NCBI RefSeq assembly: GCF_000003605.2
Contig: NW_003107089.1
Location: 1,055,966-1,119,965 of the forward strand
Origin: Saccoglossus kowalevskii
Taxonomy: Eukaryota; Hemichordata; Enteropneusta; Harrimaniidae
Length of the DNA: 64,000 nucleotides
Reading direction: 5' to 3'
Position numbers and translations under genes: made by a program. How positions within the stretch are numbered: position 1 is the first letter of the stretch; each line of letters opens with the position of its first letter. Shown piece by piece: positions 12,500 to 24,246 of this stretch. The notes below the pieces were generated by a model. That model saw only the letters and a program-made list of their open reading frames with translations, was not told the origin of the DNA and did not search any database.

Positions 12500-15400
12500 T
12501 CTATTTTCCCCCACTTTCAATCTTACTCAACTCGGTATGACACCAACACTGCGATTTCTATTATTTTCTTTCCCATCCTTGGTTTTGTTTAGCAAATGTA
12601 ATTTGCCATGTTCATAGCTGGCGGAAAAAAACACCAAGACTAGCGTTGACAAAAAAAAAACAAGAACTTATTTTGTCATCGCATTTATTCAAAAATACAT
12701 ACAGTAACATGTAGCTGAAGTGAGTGCTACAATATGTGGCGGCAGATGGACACATGAATATATGTAATGATTGGACCACAGATTGTCCTAGACAGACTTA
12801 TCCTTTTTATAAATAAACATCAGTTACGTTTACATATTCAGGAAACAAAGGTAAAAACGTTTGTTCACAACTGCGATGATTTACTAATAAAGCTGTCATG
12901 TAACTATAGAATATTACACAGAATGTGTATGTGAAACGCTTACAAAATCTGCGTTTTGAAAATTTGGTTTTCTGATATTACATTGCGGCTCCACGTCCTT
13001 GTGACATAAAAGGCAACTTAACACGTGGTAATTCTTGAGTGTAGACCTCGCAAAAATACTGGTCGTCATATCGTATCATTATCATTTTAATTTGATGTTA
13101 GTCGGAATCATACAAATATTATGTACTACTTTGGATCAATTCAAGAAAGGAATTGAATGACTTATCCTGCCAAAATTTTTGCTGTAATATTTTTCAACTT
13201 TCATTTATTTTTCTATAATTTTTGACTAAATTTTTGAGTTACCATTGGCAACAGAATTTTTTTTTTCAATTTAGAGAAAAAAAACAAGAACTTCATTTGT
13301 GAAAGTTGACAAACATTGACTTTAGCAGTCAAATAGATCATAGTGAAATTTTCACTTCTGAAAATTTTTGTGATTTAAAAGTAAAAAAACCCATGAAAAA
13401 TGACATCTAAAGGTTGTTCGCAATAGATAAAATGCCAACTTTATGAAACAAAGATAAAAAACACACTATGCAAACATAGAATGCAAAAACTATCTGAATC
13501 ACCCAAGCATTAGCATGGGCATGCGACGGTAGAACAGTTCTCAATCACTGTTAGAAAAAACGACAGCAGACAACAAAGCCGCGGTTTTTTTTTCTTTCGA
13601 ACATGACATGTTTTATTTTTTAGTTTTTTAAACAAGGTAAGCAAAAAAGCAGTTTTAAAAGTGACAATACGTAAAAAAATGATGATGCAACTTATTATGG
13701 GTAGTTTTTCTCACAGTGCAGTGCAACAACCTGTTGACTGTTGATGAGTGCATCATCGTTTTTAAATCAATCTTAGATGCATGTAAATGAATGAATGTAA
13801 TCTACGACATAATCACGGGGTGCTCATTTGCATACTATAAGCTTCAGCTACGAAGAATAGAGGGCAACAGACGAGGCGGCGACACAAGAAAACTGCTCGA
13901 GACAAAGCCCGCTAGGTTCCACAACTAAAAAACAAACCTTTGGAACCACAGACTCGACCCTATACACCTATATAAACCGAGCTTATGTGCATTGTACTGG
14001 ACTAAAAGCGTGCAATGATGATGCCATTGTGTGAAATAGCATAATTTGGCACAGATGTCAGCTACTACAGTCTAACGATTCAATGATGACGGACAATATG
14101 GTACTAACTGAGTGACCTCCGGTGCGTTAAAGAGCACTGATTAGGCTGCTCCTTGCCCCTCTTTGTAATTATTAGACTCTATTCACATCAGTATGTTACA
14201 ATTTCGCCCAGATTTTAAAAATAGGAAAAGGTCACTCCAGGCCAAAACATTTTATGTCCCAAATCCATACCCCCCTGAGACAATTGTACAGCCTCCTAGA
14301 AGGGAACGAGAAACAAGTGTGGTTCAATATATGGATTAGTCACTTGCAATCCATATTCCTATTGGTGCAATGAGCTTTTTCACAGAGCAGTCAGGTCGAG
14401 GCACTTTGTAGTCATCGTGAATAAGATGTGAAAAGGCTCTACCGCCATCAAGTGGGCTGGTTTCGCTTTAAAAAAGTAACAATAAATTTAATTAGCAATG
14501 AATTCTGAAAGTATTTTCAACCACTGCTACAAATCATGTTTTTTTTCTTTTTAGTTTGATGTACCTTGGAAAATGCGAGACCAACTGAGAACATAAATTG
14601 TCTATTTGTACAATGTTCACTTACTCGTTAAATGTGCTGACCTGTCCAGTAAGGACAAAAGCCTTTACGCTTGATAAAATAATAGACCATAGAGAGCTTA
14701 AACCTCTAGAGTCTATGATAGTATCAAGCGAATACAAGAGAAATGGCTCGTACAATTATACACAATGATGGTCAGACAATCAGGAAGAAAAAAATACATG
14801 TTTTTTTTTGGGGGGGGGTGATTTTATCTTAGAATAACCATAATACCGGTACACTCAGGGTGTCTAGAATTAAAAGCAGAAATAATTATGTTCCCAGCTA
14901 AGACCAAAATATGGAAGACATACAGATTTGTTTTTCAACTCACTGGAATGCATCAAAAACAACTGTATGCGCTGTAAAACAGTTTTACTTGTGTTCAAAT
15001 GGTCACCACACTCAAACAACAAAACAAATGAAACTTACAGTTAATGGCATCATAAAAATCTGTGATAGTAGGGAGTTACGAGTCGATGCACAAGAGGACT
15101 ATAAACAAAACTATTTATTTGGGGGAGGGGTTTGTGTCTTATATTTTTGACAAAATACCAACAATGATTGTCTTTGTTAGAAATGCACAGTACCCTTAAA
15201 AAGAGATAACATAAAGAGATCACTGTGAGTTACCATAGTTACAATGCCACTAAAACAAATTTCTGCATCACGTGTACCTCTATTAAACGTAAAATTTTAA
15301 TAAGAGGTGTCTTATTAAATTCCCCCCACGTCAACAGCAAAAATGCCAAATTTAGATTTCAGAAGTTTTTTTTTTTTTTGAATCACAAAAAAACTCATCA

Positions 15401-16732
15401 CGAACTAATTGTCATAAGCATTTATAAATATAGACATGTAAAAAAAAAACATTTTCTAGAATCTCGGCATTATAAAGTTGAAATAATCCTTGAATCAGGG
15501 CTTGAACTTCCGAGGTAATATACATTGGCTTCAATTTTTTTGATACAACAGCGCCACTATATTACCTACTCATTGCACAGATAGCTCCATGGGGAACAAT
15601 TTCCTAAGATGTCACTTCCATTTGTCAAAACTACTACACGATGGTCCTGACCAGTTAAAACCCATCACTTGCACCTCCATACAAATTTCCATGGAATGTA
15701 TAGTTTCGCAATTATTGAATTGCACATGTTTGCTCTATATCCGAGGTGACAGGGGAAACTGGGGGGAAAGAAAATAATCAATTTATACATGTGGAGCTGT
15801 CAGCATACATACACAATTCTTGACATGGCAACAATGTCAAGTGAAAAAAAAAGAGAGCAGACTTGTGAATGATGACCGTAAGTGTAAAATAAAAATTTGT
15901 AACTATCTTTAAATAATGCCCCCTGTTATAAATAAAGATAATGGTATACACAATTTAGCGGTCAGGGCCATTACCAATAACTGGGAAAAGTATTAGAAGC
16001 ATCGTAAATCACGATTAGATAGGAGATATAAAATTATGACTTTTGTCACCCCGGACAATGGGATGACAAATGACAGACTAATATTAGATATATAGAAAAT
16101 GAATCAAAAGTTCATAACTGAAGTGTTTTATGGCTTTCTGAAGCAAACGGAGAGCAGGGAGGAAATGAAATGTTGGGAAAGTTCCCCAGTACAAATTGGT
16201 CAGTAATTGACCCATAAATTTCAATATTTCATTGGCAGTTTATGCGGTGAGATGTGTTTTCTTTTAACACAACAAAATGTTTTAGTTTGTACGGTACTGC
16301 AGGTTTAAATTCAGAGAAAATTATACTATAGAAAGTACTGTGAAAATATTATGAAGACTTGTTGCTCATAAAAAAAAGTGGTTTGCACTGATTTAACTCT
16401 TTGAGTGGCAAATTTTGTTCCCACTTAATATTTTTTGTAATTTTCACTGAATTCAATTCACTTTTGGCCCCAACAGACAAAATGTGACATTACTCCTAGT
16501 TTTTGATCAAAAAAGTTGAGATGTTTGTCAACATTTTCTGTGGAAAAAAAGCAAGACTACAAATGAATCAAACTATTTTGTGAATGGTGCCTGAATTTAT
16601 CTTTGAAGCTCAGGGGGTTACACCACAATCAGGTCATGGTTCAGCAGCTTGTGAAAAGACTGCTACTACTAAACTTTAACTTGTCCAGTAAAAAGGTTGC
16701 ATCAGACAAACATTCATGCATAAGATGAAGTA
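12500..16732. other. Unique AT-rich DNA without a recognisable gene
   Basis: About 4.2 kb with short open frames only (the longest is 97 codons at 15225-15518, partly through an oligo-T tract). A TATAAA word at 13971-13976 has no transcription unit next to it. Near 13180-13330 and 16393-16610 the sequence resembles an old dispersed family that shares words such as GTTGACAAACATTGAC and TTTTTGATCAAAAA. At 15498-15564 a weak tRNA-like pair of boxes occurs on the minus strand, but the spacing is wrong (57 rather than about 44 bases), so I do not call a SINE. Confidence 0.45.
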
Positions 16733-17336
16733 ATATGGCCAAAAAGCAAGACGGCTACAAGTCTGTCGATCAATCACAAATTTAATTGTCATGAATAATA
16801 CATGCATAATTTATTCACAGAAACTATATTATGCAATCAGATTGAAGATACAATATACTGGTCATGTGACCAGGTAATTTGTTTCTGAATGAATTTGTAG
16901 TCTATGATCAGTAATTGAGAGTGAATAATAGGTTAGCCTAGTATCGACATAAATCAGATTTATTATTGACAGTTCTGAATTTGCAATCTTATATCATATG
17001 ATCACAAAATACACATTTTTTAAAAACAAGATGGCCACCATTCGGCCATCTTGGATTCAATTGCAGAATGAATCATCATATGTCCTAAACTTGAATGAAA
17101 ACTGTTGAAGCATGTCCAAGATACTACCTAAAAAAAAAAAGGCTGCCAGCCACCATCTTGGATTGGGTCACTAAACCACTATGTGTGCACATGTCTCACA
17201 TAAATTACTAGGCACATGCAAAAAATGAACACACTTGGTGGCCATTTTTTTTAGTTGGCACAATAACCAAAACATTACATTGATATGGGAACCATACATT
17301 GTTTGTTGACACAAAAATTGATGGGTGGAACTATTT
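16733..17336 (+). repeat. Old interspersed repeat (TGCCAGTCGGCCAT family), left part
   Basis: This segment shares a long run of phrases with 53638-54158: ATATGGCCAAAA at the start, then CGGCCATCTTGGATT, AATTGCAGAATGAATCATCAT, TTGAATGAAAACTG, CATGTCCAAGATACT, and CACTAAACCACTATGTG followed by ACATGTC, CACATAAA and TTACTAGGCACATGCAAA. The two copies differ at many positions, which suggests an old insertion. A younger SINE interrupts this copy at 17337-17791, and it seems to continue for a short way after 17792. The other copy ends in GGACGGACGGA and CGGGGACTAAA; this one does not show that end, so it is incomplete or too diverged to recognise. No coding capacity is seen. The transposon class is unknown. 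Confidence 0.7.
17325..17336. repeat. Left target-site duplication of the SINE
   Basis: GTGGAACTATTT here recurs exactly at 17792-17803 on the other side of the SINE. The exact border on this side is blurred because the duplication runs into the T tract, which is the SINE's poly-A tail on the other strand. Confidence 0.85.
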
Positions 17337-17791
17337 TTTTTTTTTTTTTAAATATTTTTTCGTGCCAGGCGACAGTTCCGGACATCGAGTGTCACTGTTG
17401 TCTCTCCTGACTTTTTTTTTTCTGTATCTGCAAATTGCAAGTGCTGGTGACGACATATAGTGCATTTTGCCACAGAATTCATATTCATGCTTGGGACTAC
17501 ATGACAGGGCTGTGTGGCCATCTCTCTATCAAATGACAATTTGTAATGTGCTATCCTGGTGTCAACCAAGCCCGGTCAAACACAAGCACTGCGGACTTAA
17601 CCAAGGTTCCCCCAAAGTCGCATTCGTTAGTGAATGAATCTCGGCCAGTGGAATTGGCCTGCCCATTGAGTCTGTGGCACACTCACCCAGGGTAGGGGTC
17701 GACCCTTTGATGTTCAGCCTAAGGTAGGATTTGAACTTGAGTCTACCGATCATGAGTCTGGTGCAACAACCACTATGCTACCAGTGACCGA
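17337..17791 (-). mobile_element. Full-length tRNA-derived SINE, about 455 bp
   Basis: On the minus strand the element starts with a tRNA-like head that carries an A box TAGCATAGTGG (plus-strand 17770-17780) and a B box GTTCAAATCC (17727-17736). Their starts lie 44 bases apart, the normal spacing of an internal RNA polymerase III promoter. The head is followed by about 150 bp of tRNA-unrelated body with GAACATCAAAGGGTCGACCC, then a longer tail region that ends in an A-rich run (plus-strand T run 17334-17349). A 12-bp direct duplication GTGGAACTATTT flanks the unit. Head, tail and duplication show retrotransposition by a LINE machinery supplied elsewhere. The exact duplication implies a fairly recent insertion. 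The frames of 73 and 63 codons inside it are not genes. Confidence 0.9.
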
Positions 17792-17803
17792 GTGGAACTA
17801 TTT
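17792..17803. repeat. Right target-site duplication of the SINE
   Basis: Exact copy of GTGGAACTATTT from 17325-17336, directly abutting the tRNA-like head of the SINE. Confidence 0.88.
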
Positions 17804-19660
17804 AACAACAAAAGTAAACAAATGAGATTATAATACTATGTGCTGGATTGTCAAAAACAGGAAAGTAATGATTCATTATCATGAGTGAAAGAATTCAGTA
17901 CATTTCCTCATTTGGAGAGTTAACTATTGCTTTGAACTTTTTTTTTCCCCTGCATCAAGCCCAATTTTTGTTATTTACTCATGAGTGCTTGAAACATTCT
18001 ACATGTAAGTGAAATACAAGAACTGTGGTGCATTCAGTTCACCAGCAACCATTTGAATAATTTTTGTAGCAATGATGCAACCACTCAATACTTTTCTACT
18101 CAAGCATACCTATAATCAGTGTGTCCTCTATGCCAATATGATGCATCACTGATGCGCAGTGATTTTTTGTGATGTAACTATTCATGCTCATTCCCAGGCG
18201 TGTCATTAACTCAACAGCAAATCATGCATTGAAAAATTTACCATGAACAAAATCTATTATTTTTGTATTTATTAATTTTACTCATGAAATTCATTTGATA
18301 TTATATGTGTAGAAAAGAATTTTTTACTGATATGTTATTTCAATGATATGTTGTCCATTATGTCGTGGATGCTCTTTATATAATATATGTTAGGCCTAAC
18401 CTACTCATCCCTCTTTAATCATTCAAAACAATATTCACGTATTTGCCCATTTTTTTCATTATATTTGCATAAGGGTAAAATTCAAATTTTACAAACAAAA
18501 TAAACATGGAATGAAAGAAATGAAGGAACACAGCATTTTTGTTTGTGCCTACAAAAGTCACTTACAGCCACATACAAAACCCTTCTACTCTGCAACCAAC
18601 ATGCTAAACCAAACTGTTATTTCTAGAACCCAAGATCCCTACAAAATCAATCTTGTAAAAGTTGTTACTTGAGAACACACTGCCTATGATGTACTTTTAA
18701 AATGAAATTAAAACATTTATTTTCATGTATGTTCTGTAAGTGGTCACTGTATTTCTTTTTAGGGCCTATGTTATCATTTGTTGTTGTTTTTTTGCCCAAC
18801 TTTCAGACATTGCAGTGTACATCATGAAATGTCAACGGAGCTCTGGTTGGGATGTTTATGCACACATGTTATCATGTAATAAATATTGGCAAGTATGTAG
18901 CCTTGTTCATACCCTTAACAAATATATTTAAACAACTAAGAATGAACAGCAAACCACAATCACTGTGGTAAAAATTCTTTGGATCTGGCTTGCAATTAGA
19001 GTGTGACGCATCACAATGCTTTTTTTATCTTTTTTTATGAATTCTCGACGGACGACCTCATGAAAAGGTATTGAATACTGACAATATGAAACCTTTAACA
19101 ACAGACTTAATAGTCAACACTCTGTAACCACTTCTTTTCACAACGTGCTACCAGGAGATTATAGTCCCTTAATTGTCGTGACAATTGTGCATCAACGCAG
19201 CTGGGGGAAAGACAAAAATGACATATGTGTCGTGGAGTTTCTGTGTAAAAGAGCCGAGACAATAGTAAAAAATATACATTTTCTATGAATCGACCCAGAG
19301 GATATATTCATGACATGCAGTGAATACAAACTGCCAGTATATTGTGCCACATGATACCACCTCACAGATAAATTACTCAAGTTTAACAATATAAAGTAAT
19401 AAAGCGATAAAAGAATGATGATGATCCTAAGCAGTAATAGCGGTAATTTTTTATTTCACAGTTGGTGTGCAAAGTTGACACCGCTGCCTGAAAAAACCAC
19501 ATAAATCAACGAGTAAGCAGACATAACAATGATAAAAACGTTGTTGTTGTTGGTGGGTAGCGGTAAAACTGATTATTAATGTATCATCAACAGATTAATT
19601 ATACAGAATTAAATTCATTGGTTGTTAGGGGGAGATATAATACTGGTTGATGCGATAGTA
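17804..19660. other. AT-rich DNA, no gene seen
   Basis: The first few tens of bases may be the remainder of the interspersed repeat split by the SINE. After that I see only unique AT-rich sequence with short open frames (up to 65 codons) and none with a motif or good splice borders. Confidence 0.45.
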
Positions 19661-20960
19661 ATCTGTTGATCTACTGAAGTTTATGAGAGACAAGCTTAGA
19701 TTGGTTGATTGAAACAGATACAAGATAACGAGAGACCAGCAGAAATATGAAGTTGGTTTGCTGGGAGGATGACAAAAGAAGCTTTATGTTATTAAAGGAG
19801 AGAAATGCTGGGAGAGAGAGATATGGTGCAAAAATGACTGATGAACGAAGATGTGACTTGATAGGACCAACAGCGATGATGAGGAGAAAAAGGAAGATGC
19901 GATTGTGAAGAAGAACAAGCTGAAGTGATAGTGAAAATGAAGAAGAGAGATATGAGGTTATTGTTGATGGATGAGGGAGAAACGAGCCTGCATGACAGAA
20001 AATGGAAAAAACAGAAACCAATAAATACAGTGGAGGAAGGGGTGGTGGAAACAGGAAAACAGAAAAGGGTAGGGTTTTTATGGCGTATGACAATGATGAC
20101 TTGCGTAAATTGTAATGTTAGAAAGTAAGAGAACAAAGTATATATAACGATGCAAGATGATGGAGTGGGGTGAGCCCAGTTCATGAACTCAGGGGAATTT
20201 TGAGAATATGGGAGTATTACATACATTAAACCAACTTCCAGAAGTTGAGTGAACGAACCAGGGGGGATCTCCACAATCTCACACTGAGACAGATAGCCTC
20301 CAGCGCAAATTTTCTCTGGGCCTTTAGTAATTCCTACACAAATACGTGTATGTATGTATGTATGGTGCTCACACACGGTTGGTAGTGAAATCATTTATTA
20401 CAATGGGCAGGCAGTGTACTGCCCTATTACCTATACAATAGAACTATCACAGATGGAAACAATGATGTACATGTAACAGAGTAGTGTGGTAACAGCTAAA
20501 CTGCATTGGTAGCTGCCTTATACGCATACGCAGACAGACACAGATGGACTTCACGGATGATCAGAGATAAATGATTAAAACAAGAGTAATATACAACGGA
20601 GGGGGATGGACCAAGCAAAGTATCATCACTCATATCACTGCAGAGGTCAGGGTACCCAAGGTGACAAGAGTGCAAGATGAGAGTAGAATTACTTGGTGAT
20701 GAGTTCATGAGATTGATTGATCACAACAATAAGTAGAGGGATAATATTTTAGCAGAGCACAGAAGGGGAAGCGCCAAGAGAAGATGTTCCATGGACATAG
20801 CGACAAACCAATGGTGGTAGCCTGTGATAACCAGTAGCAGCTGGAGCAATGAGTTGACTGATGGATGGATGAGGGGGAAAGATAAGAATGAATGAATCAA
20901 TAAAATTACTCATGGAAAAACAAAACAAAAAATAACATGAGAGTTGATGGATTTCAGAGA
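19660..20960. other. Purine-rich, strand-asymmetric stretch
   Basis: For about 1.3 kb the plus strand is unusually rich in GA, with recurrent words such as GATGATG, GAGAGA, GAAGAAG and GGATGAGGG, while the flanks are balanced AT-rich DNA. This asymmetry keeps the minus strand open for 200 codons (19792-20394) with a Ser/Phe/Leu/Ile-rich, pyrimidine-coded product that shows no domain. I take the open frame to be a by-product of the skew. A decayed purine-rich tandem repeat or a transcribed strand bias are both possible. Confidence 0.5.
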
Positions 20961-21603
20961 ATACATAGGATAATGAGAAAGAGATTGCAACATAGTCATG
21001 AATATAGTTAAAAAAAAAAGTCTCTAAAGATATGCGTGTCAGGCTGATCAGTAACAGCTAATGGAATGATATAGATCTCAGATATGTATGGGTCATTTGG
21101 GAAGAAAGTTTGATATGAGGAGGACACTTCTCCCTCAGGAATACTGGCTCTTTAACCTCTTCAACACAATAATTTTTTCTCACCATGTTTTTTTTTATGT
21201 ATTTTTATCTAATAACTTTGTTAGTTTTGGACCAAATGAACACAGTTTCTTATAGGGTAAAGTATTGATCAAAAGTTTAACAAAAATTAGGGTACTAGTA
21301 TTAAAGTTTATGTTGACCTGGGGCAATCAAAAAGTTATAAAGTCTGGCTTAAAAACCTGGCAGAATCAGTACAGTAATATGATGATTATTATAAGTTGAA
21401 ACTAATTACACGATTTTTTTATTTTAATTATTTTCTCCAGAACACTGCAAGGGTACCATGAGGTAAGAGTAATTATATAAAAGTGAAAGAATGAATCAAG
21501 TTTATGAGATTGTTAATAGTTTTAGTAGTTCTAAATAGATGACAATGATTTAGAAAGTTACTCATAACCTTTTGGTAATGCTGTCATGTGACGGTTCACA
21601 CAA
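20961..21603. other. AT-rich DNA with a decayed dispersed repeat
   Basis: From about 21150 the segment resembles the TTTAACC(T/C)TTTC-started family. It shows CTTTAACCTCTTCAACAC, then TTTTGGACCAAATGAACA, then ATCAAAAGTTTAACAAAAAT. The word TTTTGGACCAAATG recurs near 5980 and, as its complement, near 45165, which points to an old family. No gene is seen. Confidence 0.4.
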
Positions 21604-21850
21604 ATACCATATTTGCTCTATTACAAGCGCATCTCTAATAGTGTAGATGAACCCAAAATGCATTTCTTTTAGACTACATCATCGAAATAAAACTTATTTT
21701 GACCATACTATGAAGAGAACAAATACAGTATTATGACCATAGATGCACCTTTTCCTTTTTCTTTTAATAAATATTAAAATACATGTACTACTAATAGAGT
21801 ATAATGACCATAAGATAATCAATGTCAATGTCAACACTCATGGCCAACAA
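21604..21850 (+). mobile_element. Fragment of an ATTTGCTC-ended TIR element
   Basis: It starts with ATACCATATTTGCTCTATTA, then CAAGCGCATCTC and TAATAG, GATGAACCCAAAAT. The same order (TATTAGAAGCGCATCTC, CAATAG, ATATGAACCAAAAAT) occurs at 42190-42240, and the reverse complement of 43265-43297 reads TACCGTATTTGCTTTATTAG followed by AAGCGCATGCGC. The right border of this copy is not visible to me, so the end given is approximate. No coding capacity is seen. Confidence 0.5.
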
Positions 21851-22417
21851 ATTTGCTTTCATTACATGTATATTTGTTTGAAGACAGAGAATTGCTGTAC
21901 TCACTCTATCACACTTATCTAAATGCTAGAAAAAATGTATGACAAATACATTAGTACAGTCACACTAACAAATACTTTCACTTTCAGAAAGTCTTTCCAG
22001 TACTACAGGTAGTAGGTAGCAGAAGAGAGAAGTTCAGAGGGCAAAACATTGATGGAACTCAGATAATTTCTGTCGAAATGTTATATCGTTCTCACGTGAC
22101 AACTTTACGTACATGGTATAGTCAGTCAGCAAATTTTTAAAGTTTTAATCATCTATATTTTATCTTGAAAACAAAAATACACAATGTATAGTTCTGAATG
22201 ACATAAAGTCTGATTTAAACAGAGCATTTTTGTTGTATTTACGTGAACCAGTGATGAGGTCAAGACGTCAAACGTAATCAAGTAACATTGTAAATTTGCA
22301 TAATTACTGGGACTGCAGATCCTATTTTGCATAATTATGGAAAGCAGTTAATGAAAATGATTGTATTCTGAAACTTCATAGGTTAACAGTAGTAGATGTA
22401 TAATAATAAATTTAAAA
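21851..22417. other. Unique AT-rich DNA, nothing recognised
   Basis: Short stops in all frames and no repeat of note up to the TACTGTA element that starts at 22418. Confidence 0.45.
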
Positions 22418-22611
22418 TACTGTAAAACCATTTATTTTCACTGACATTTAATTTCACTATTTTGAGCATATTCACTGTGTTTTAATTTCACAAATTTGTC
22501 AAAGAAACAATGAAGTTTATTGTTATTTTACGTAGTTTTTATTTAGTGAATTTTACTTATCAGCGAAAAAGACAAAATTAAAACCCGGTGAATAGTTAAT
22601 GCATTACAGTA
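22418..22611. mobile_element. TACTGTA-ended MITE-like element, copy 1 (194 bp)
   Basis: The left end reads TACTGTAAAACCATTTATTT, then TCACTGACATTTAATTTCAC. The reverse complement of the right end reads TACTGTAATGCATTAACTAT, then TCACCGGGTTTTAATTTTG. Repeated TTTATTTTC/TTTAATTTC blocks in opposite orientation at the two ends are the mark of this family. The arms have diverged more than in the copy at 45928, so this insertion is probably older. No open frame of note. Confidence 0.65.
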
Positions 22612-22741
22612 CTGTAACTTACTTTATTTTCAAAATATGAATTAGTAAAAACAAAATTCAATAATAATACTTTTTTATATTTTTCGCCAAATTGTCTTTT
22701 CCAGTGAAAATTATTAATTTAAAAGTATTTAACAGTGTAAA
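22611..22741. mobile_element. Second, decayed TACTGTA-ended unit abutting copy 1
   Basis: It starts at the shared TACTGTA junction with TACTGTAACTTACTTTATTT and ends with CCAGTGAAAATTATTAATTT, then AACAGTGTA. The order of blocks matches the family, but the similarity is weak. It may be a second insertion that landed beside, or shares an end with, the first. Confidence 0.4.
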
Positions 22742-23499
22742 TATTTTGATTAGGCTAAAATTGATTATATCATATTTTATATTATTTTTTCAGATAATGA
22801 ACAGGTAACTAAAATCAAAGATGGACGCCATGTTCGCTATGACCTAACAAACAACTCGATCATGTGACCTCTCGATGCCATCCGATCAACTCAGATCCAA
22901 TCAAGTCCGTGTTAAAAATGAATTTGCGTTAATCGGCTTATTTTGAATGTGACAATATAAACATTGGAAATAAACATTCATGACCATGGCATTTATCATT
23001 ACAAAAGAAACAAAGTTGTTGTTCTTCCTGTGGGTTGTAGTTCAATGCTCAAAACTATCCCAATTGGCCATATACATCACCCCTAAAGGTCACACATCCT
23101 GGTACTTTTTGTGGGTATCATTGTCTTACAACAGCTGCAATTTTTTCCAATAATATACATCATTTTGTGTCATGGTTTCAAACTTTTGGAGAAATTCTCA
23201 GAGAGGGTGAACCCGTACCCTCAGAGAGTGCTAGGACGTGTGACCTTTTAGAGGTCATGAATATGGACGATGGATCTGATGATCCCCTTGCAAAGTGTAA
23301 TTGTTTACAGTGCAAGCTGAACCTAAACATATCATGGCGAACAGTAAACGATGGATTCAATAAATCCACTTACATATGTATCCTAGCAGTATATGTGTTT
23401 ATTTAGTTGTAAGTTGTCGACTATAAACACAGTGTAAATAATTGTAATTCATAGAGTGACGGAACCAAGTACTTGAGTCAGTCAAGATCATGAAGCCAA
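22742..23499. other. Unique DNA with one possible but unproven exon
   Basis: The plus-strand frame 23167-23406 has a balanced, hydrophilic product with a Cys pair (residues 44-49 read KCNCLQ) and an acidic run MDDGSDDP. A possible acceptor ...AAATTCTCAG lies near 23203. I find no strong donor before the stop, and no domain is recognised. It may be a real exon of an unknown gene, but I would not annotate it without transcript support. Confidence 0.25.
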
Positions 23500-24246
23500 C
23501 CTTTGAATAACAATCTGGAAAGCAAACGTTTTTTCAACACAGATATACTAGTGTCCCACAATGCAAAGGTGCAGTCCCAGGGATTGACAGGTACCCCTTT
23601 GAATCACAATCTGCAAAGCAATCTTTTTCACAACACAGATACTAGTGTCCCACAATGCAAAGGTGCAGTCCCAGGGATTGACAGGTACCCCTTTGAATCT
23701 CAATCTGCAAAGCAATTGTTTTCTCAACACAGATACTAGTGTCCCACAATGCAAAGGTGCAGTCCCAGGGATTGACAGGTACCCCTTTGAATCTCAATCT
23801 GCAAAGCAATCTTTTTCTCAACAGATACTAGTGTCCCACAATACCATTATACAGTCCCAGGGATTTACAGGTACCCCTTTGAATCACAATTTGGAAAGCA
23901 ATATTTTTCTCAACACAGATATTAGTGTCCCACAATGCCATGATGGCACAGTCCCAGGGATTGACAGGTACCCCTTTGAATCACAATTTGGAAAGCAATT
24001 TTTTTCTCAACACAGATACTAGTGTCCCACAATGCAAAGGTGCAGTCCCAGAGATTGACAGGTACCCCCTTTGAATCACAATTTGGAAAGCAATATTGTT
24101 CTCAACACAGATACTAGAGTCCCCCAATGCCATGGTACAGTCCCAGGGATTGACAGGTACCCCTTTGAATATCAATCTGGAAAGAAATCTTTTTCACAAC
24201 ACAGATAAACCCAGAAATTGATTGATAGGTACCTCTATATTTGAAT
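23500..24246. repeat. 94-bp tandem array, about 8 copies
   Basis: The unit contains ACTAGTGTCCCACAATGC, then CAGTCCCAGGGATTGACAGG, then TACCCCTTTGAATC and GCAAAGCAATCTTTTTCTCA. The GTGTCCC landmark lies at 23551, 23645, 23739, 23831, 23925, 24022 and 24118, so the period is 92-97 bp. The first unit (from 23500) and the last (from about 24204, with CCCAGAAATTGATTGATAGG) are the most diverged, as usual at the edges of an array. Units two to four are nearly identical. Open frames of 64-125 codons on both strands come from the repeat. Confidence 0.93.

Noticed and set aside
13971-13976. TATAAA word as a promoter
   Set aside because: Such words are frequent in AT-rich DNA and no first exon or initiator follows.
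15498-15564. tRNA-like box pair on the minus strand (second SINE candidate)
   Set aside because: The A box is a poor match and the box spacing is 57 rather than about 44 bases; no tail or target duplication.
19792-20394. 200-codon minus-strand open frame
   Set aside because: Explained by purine/pyrimidine asymmetry; low-complexity Ser/Phe/Leu product without a domain.
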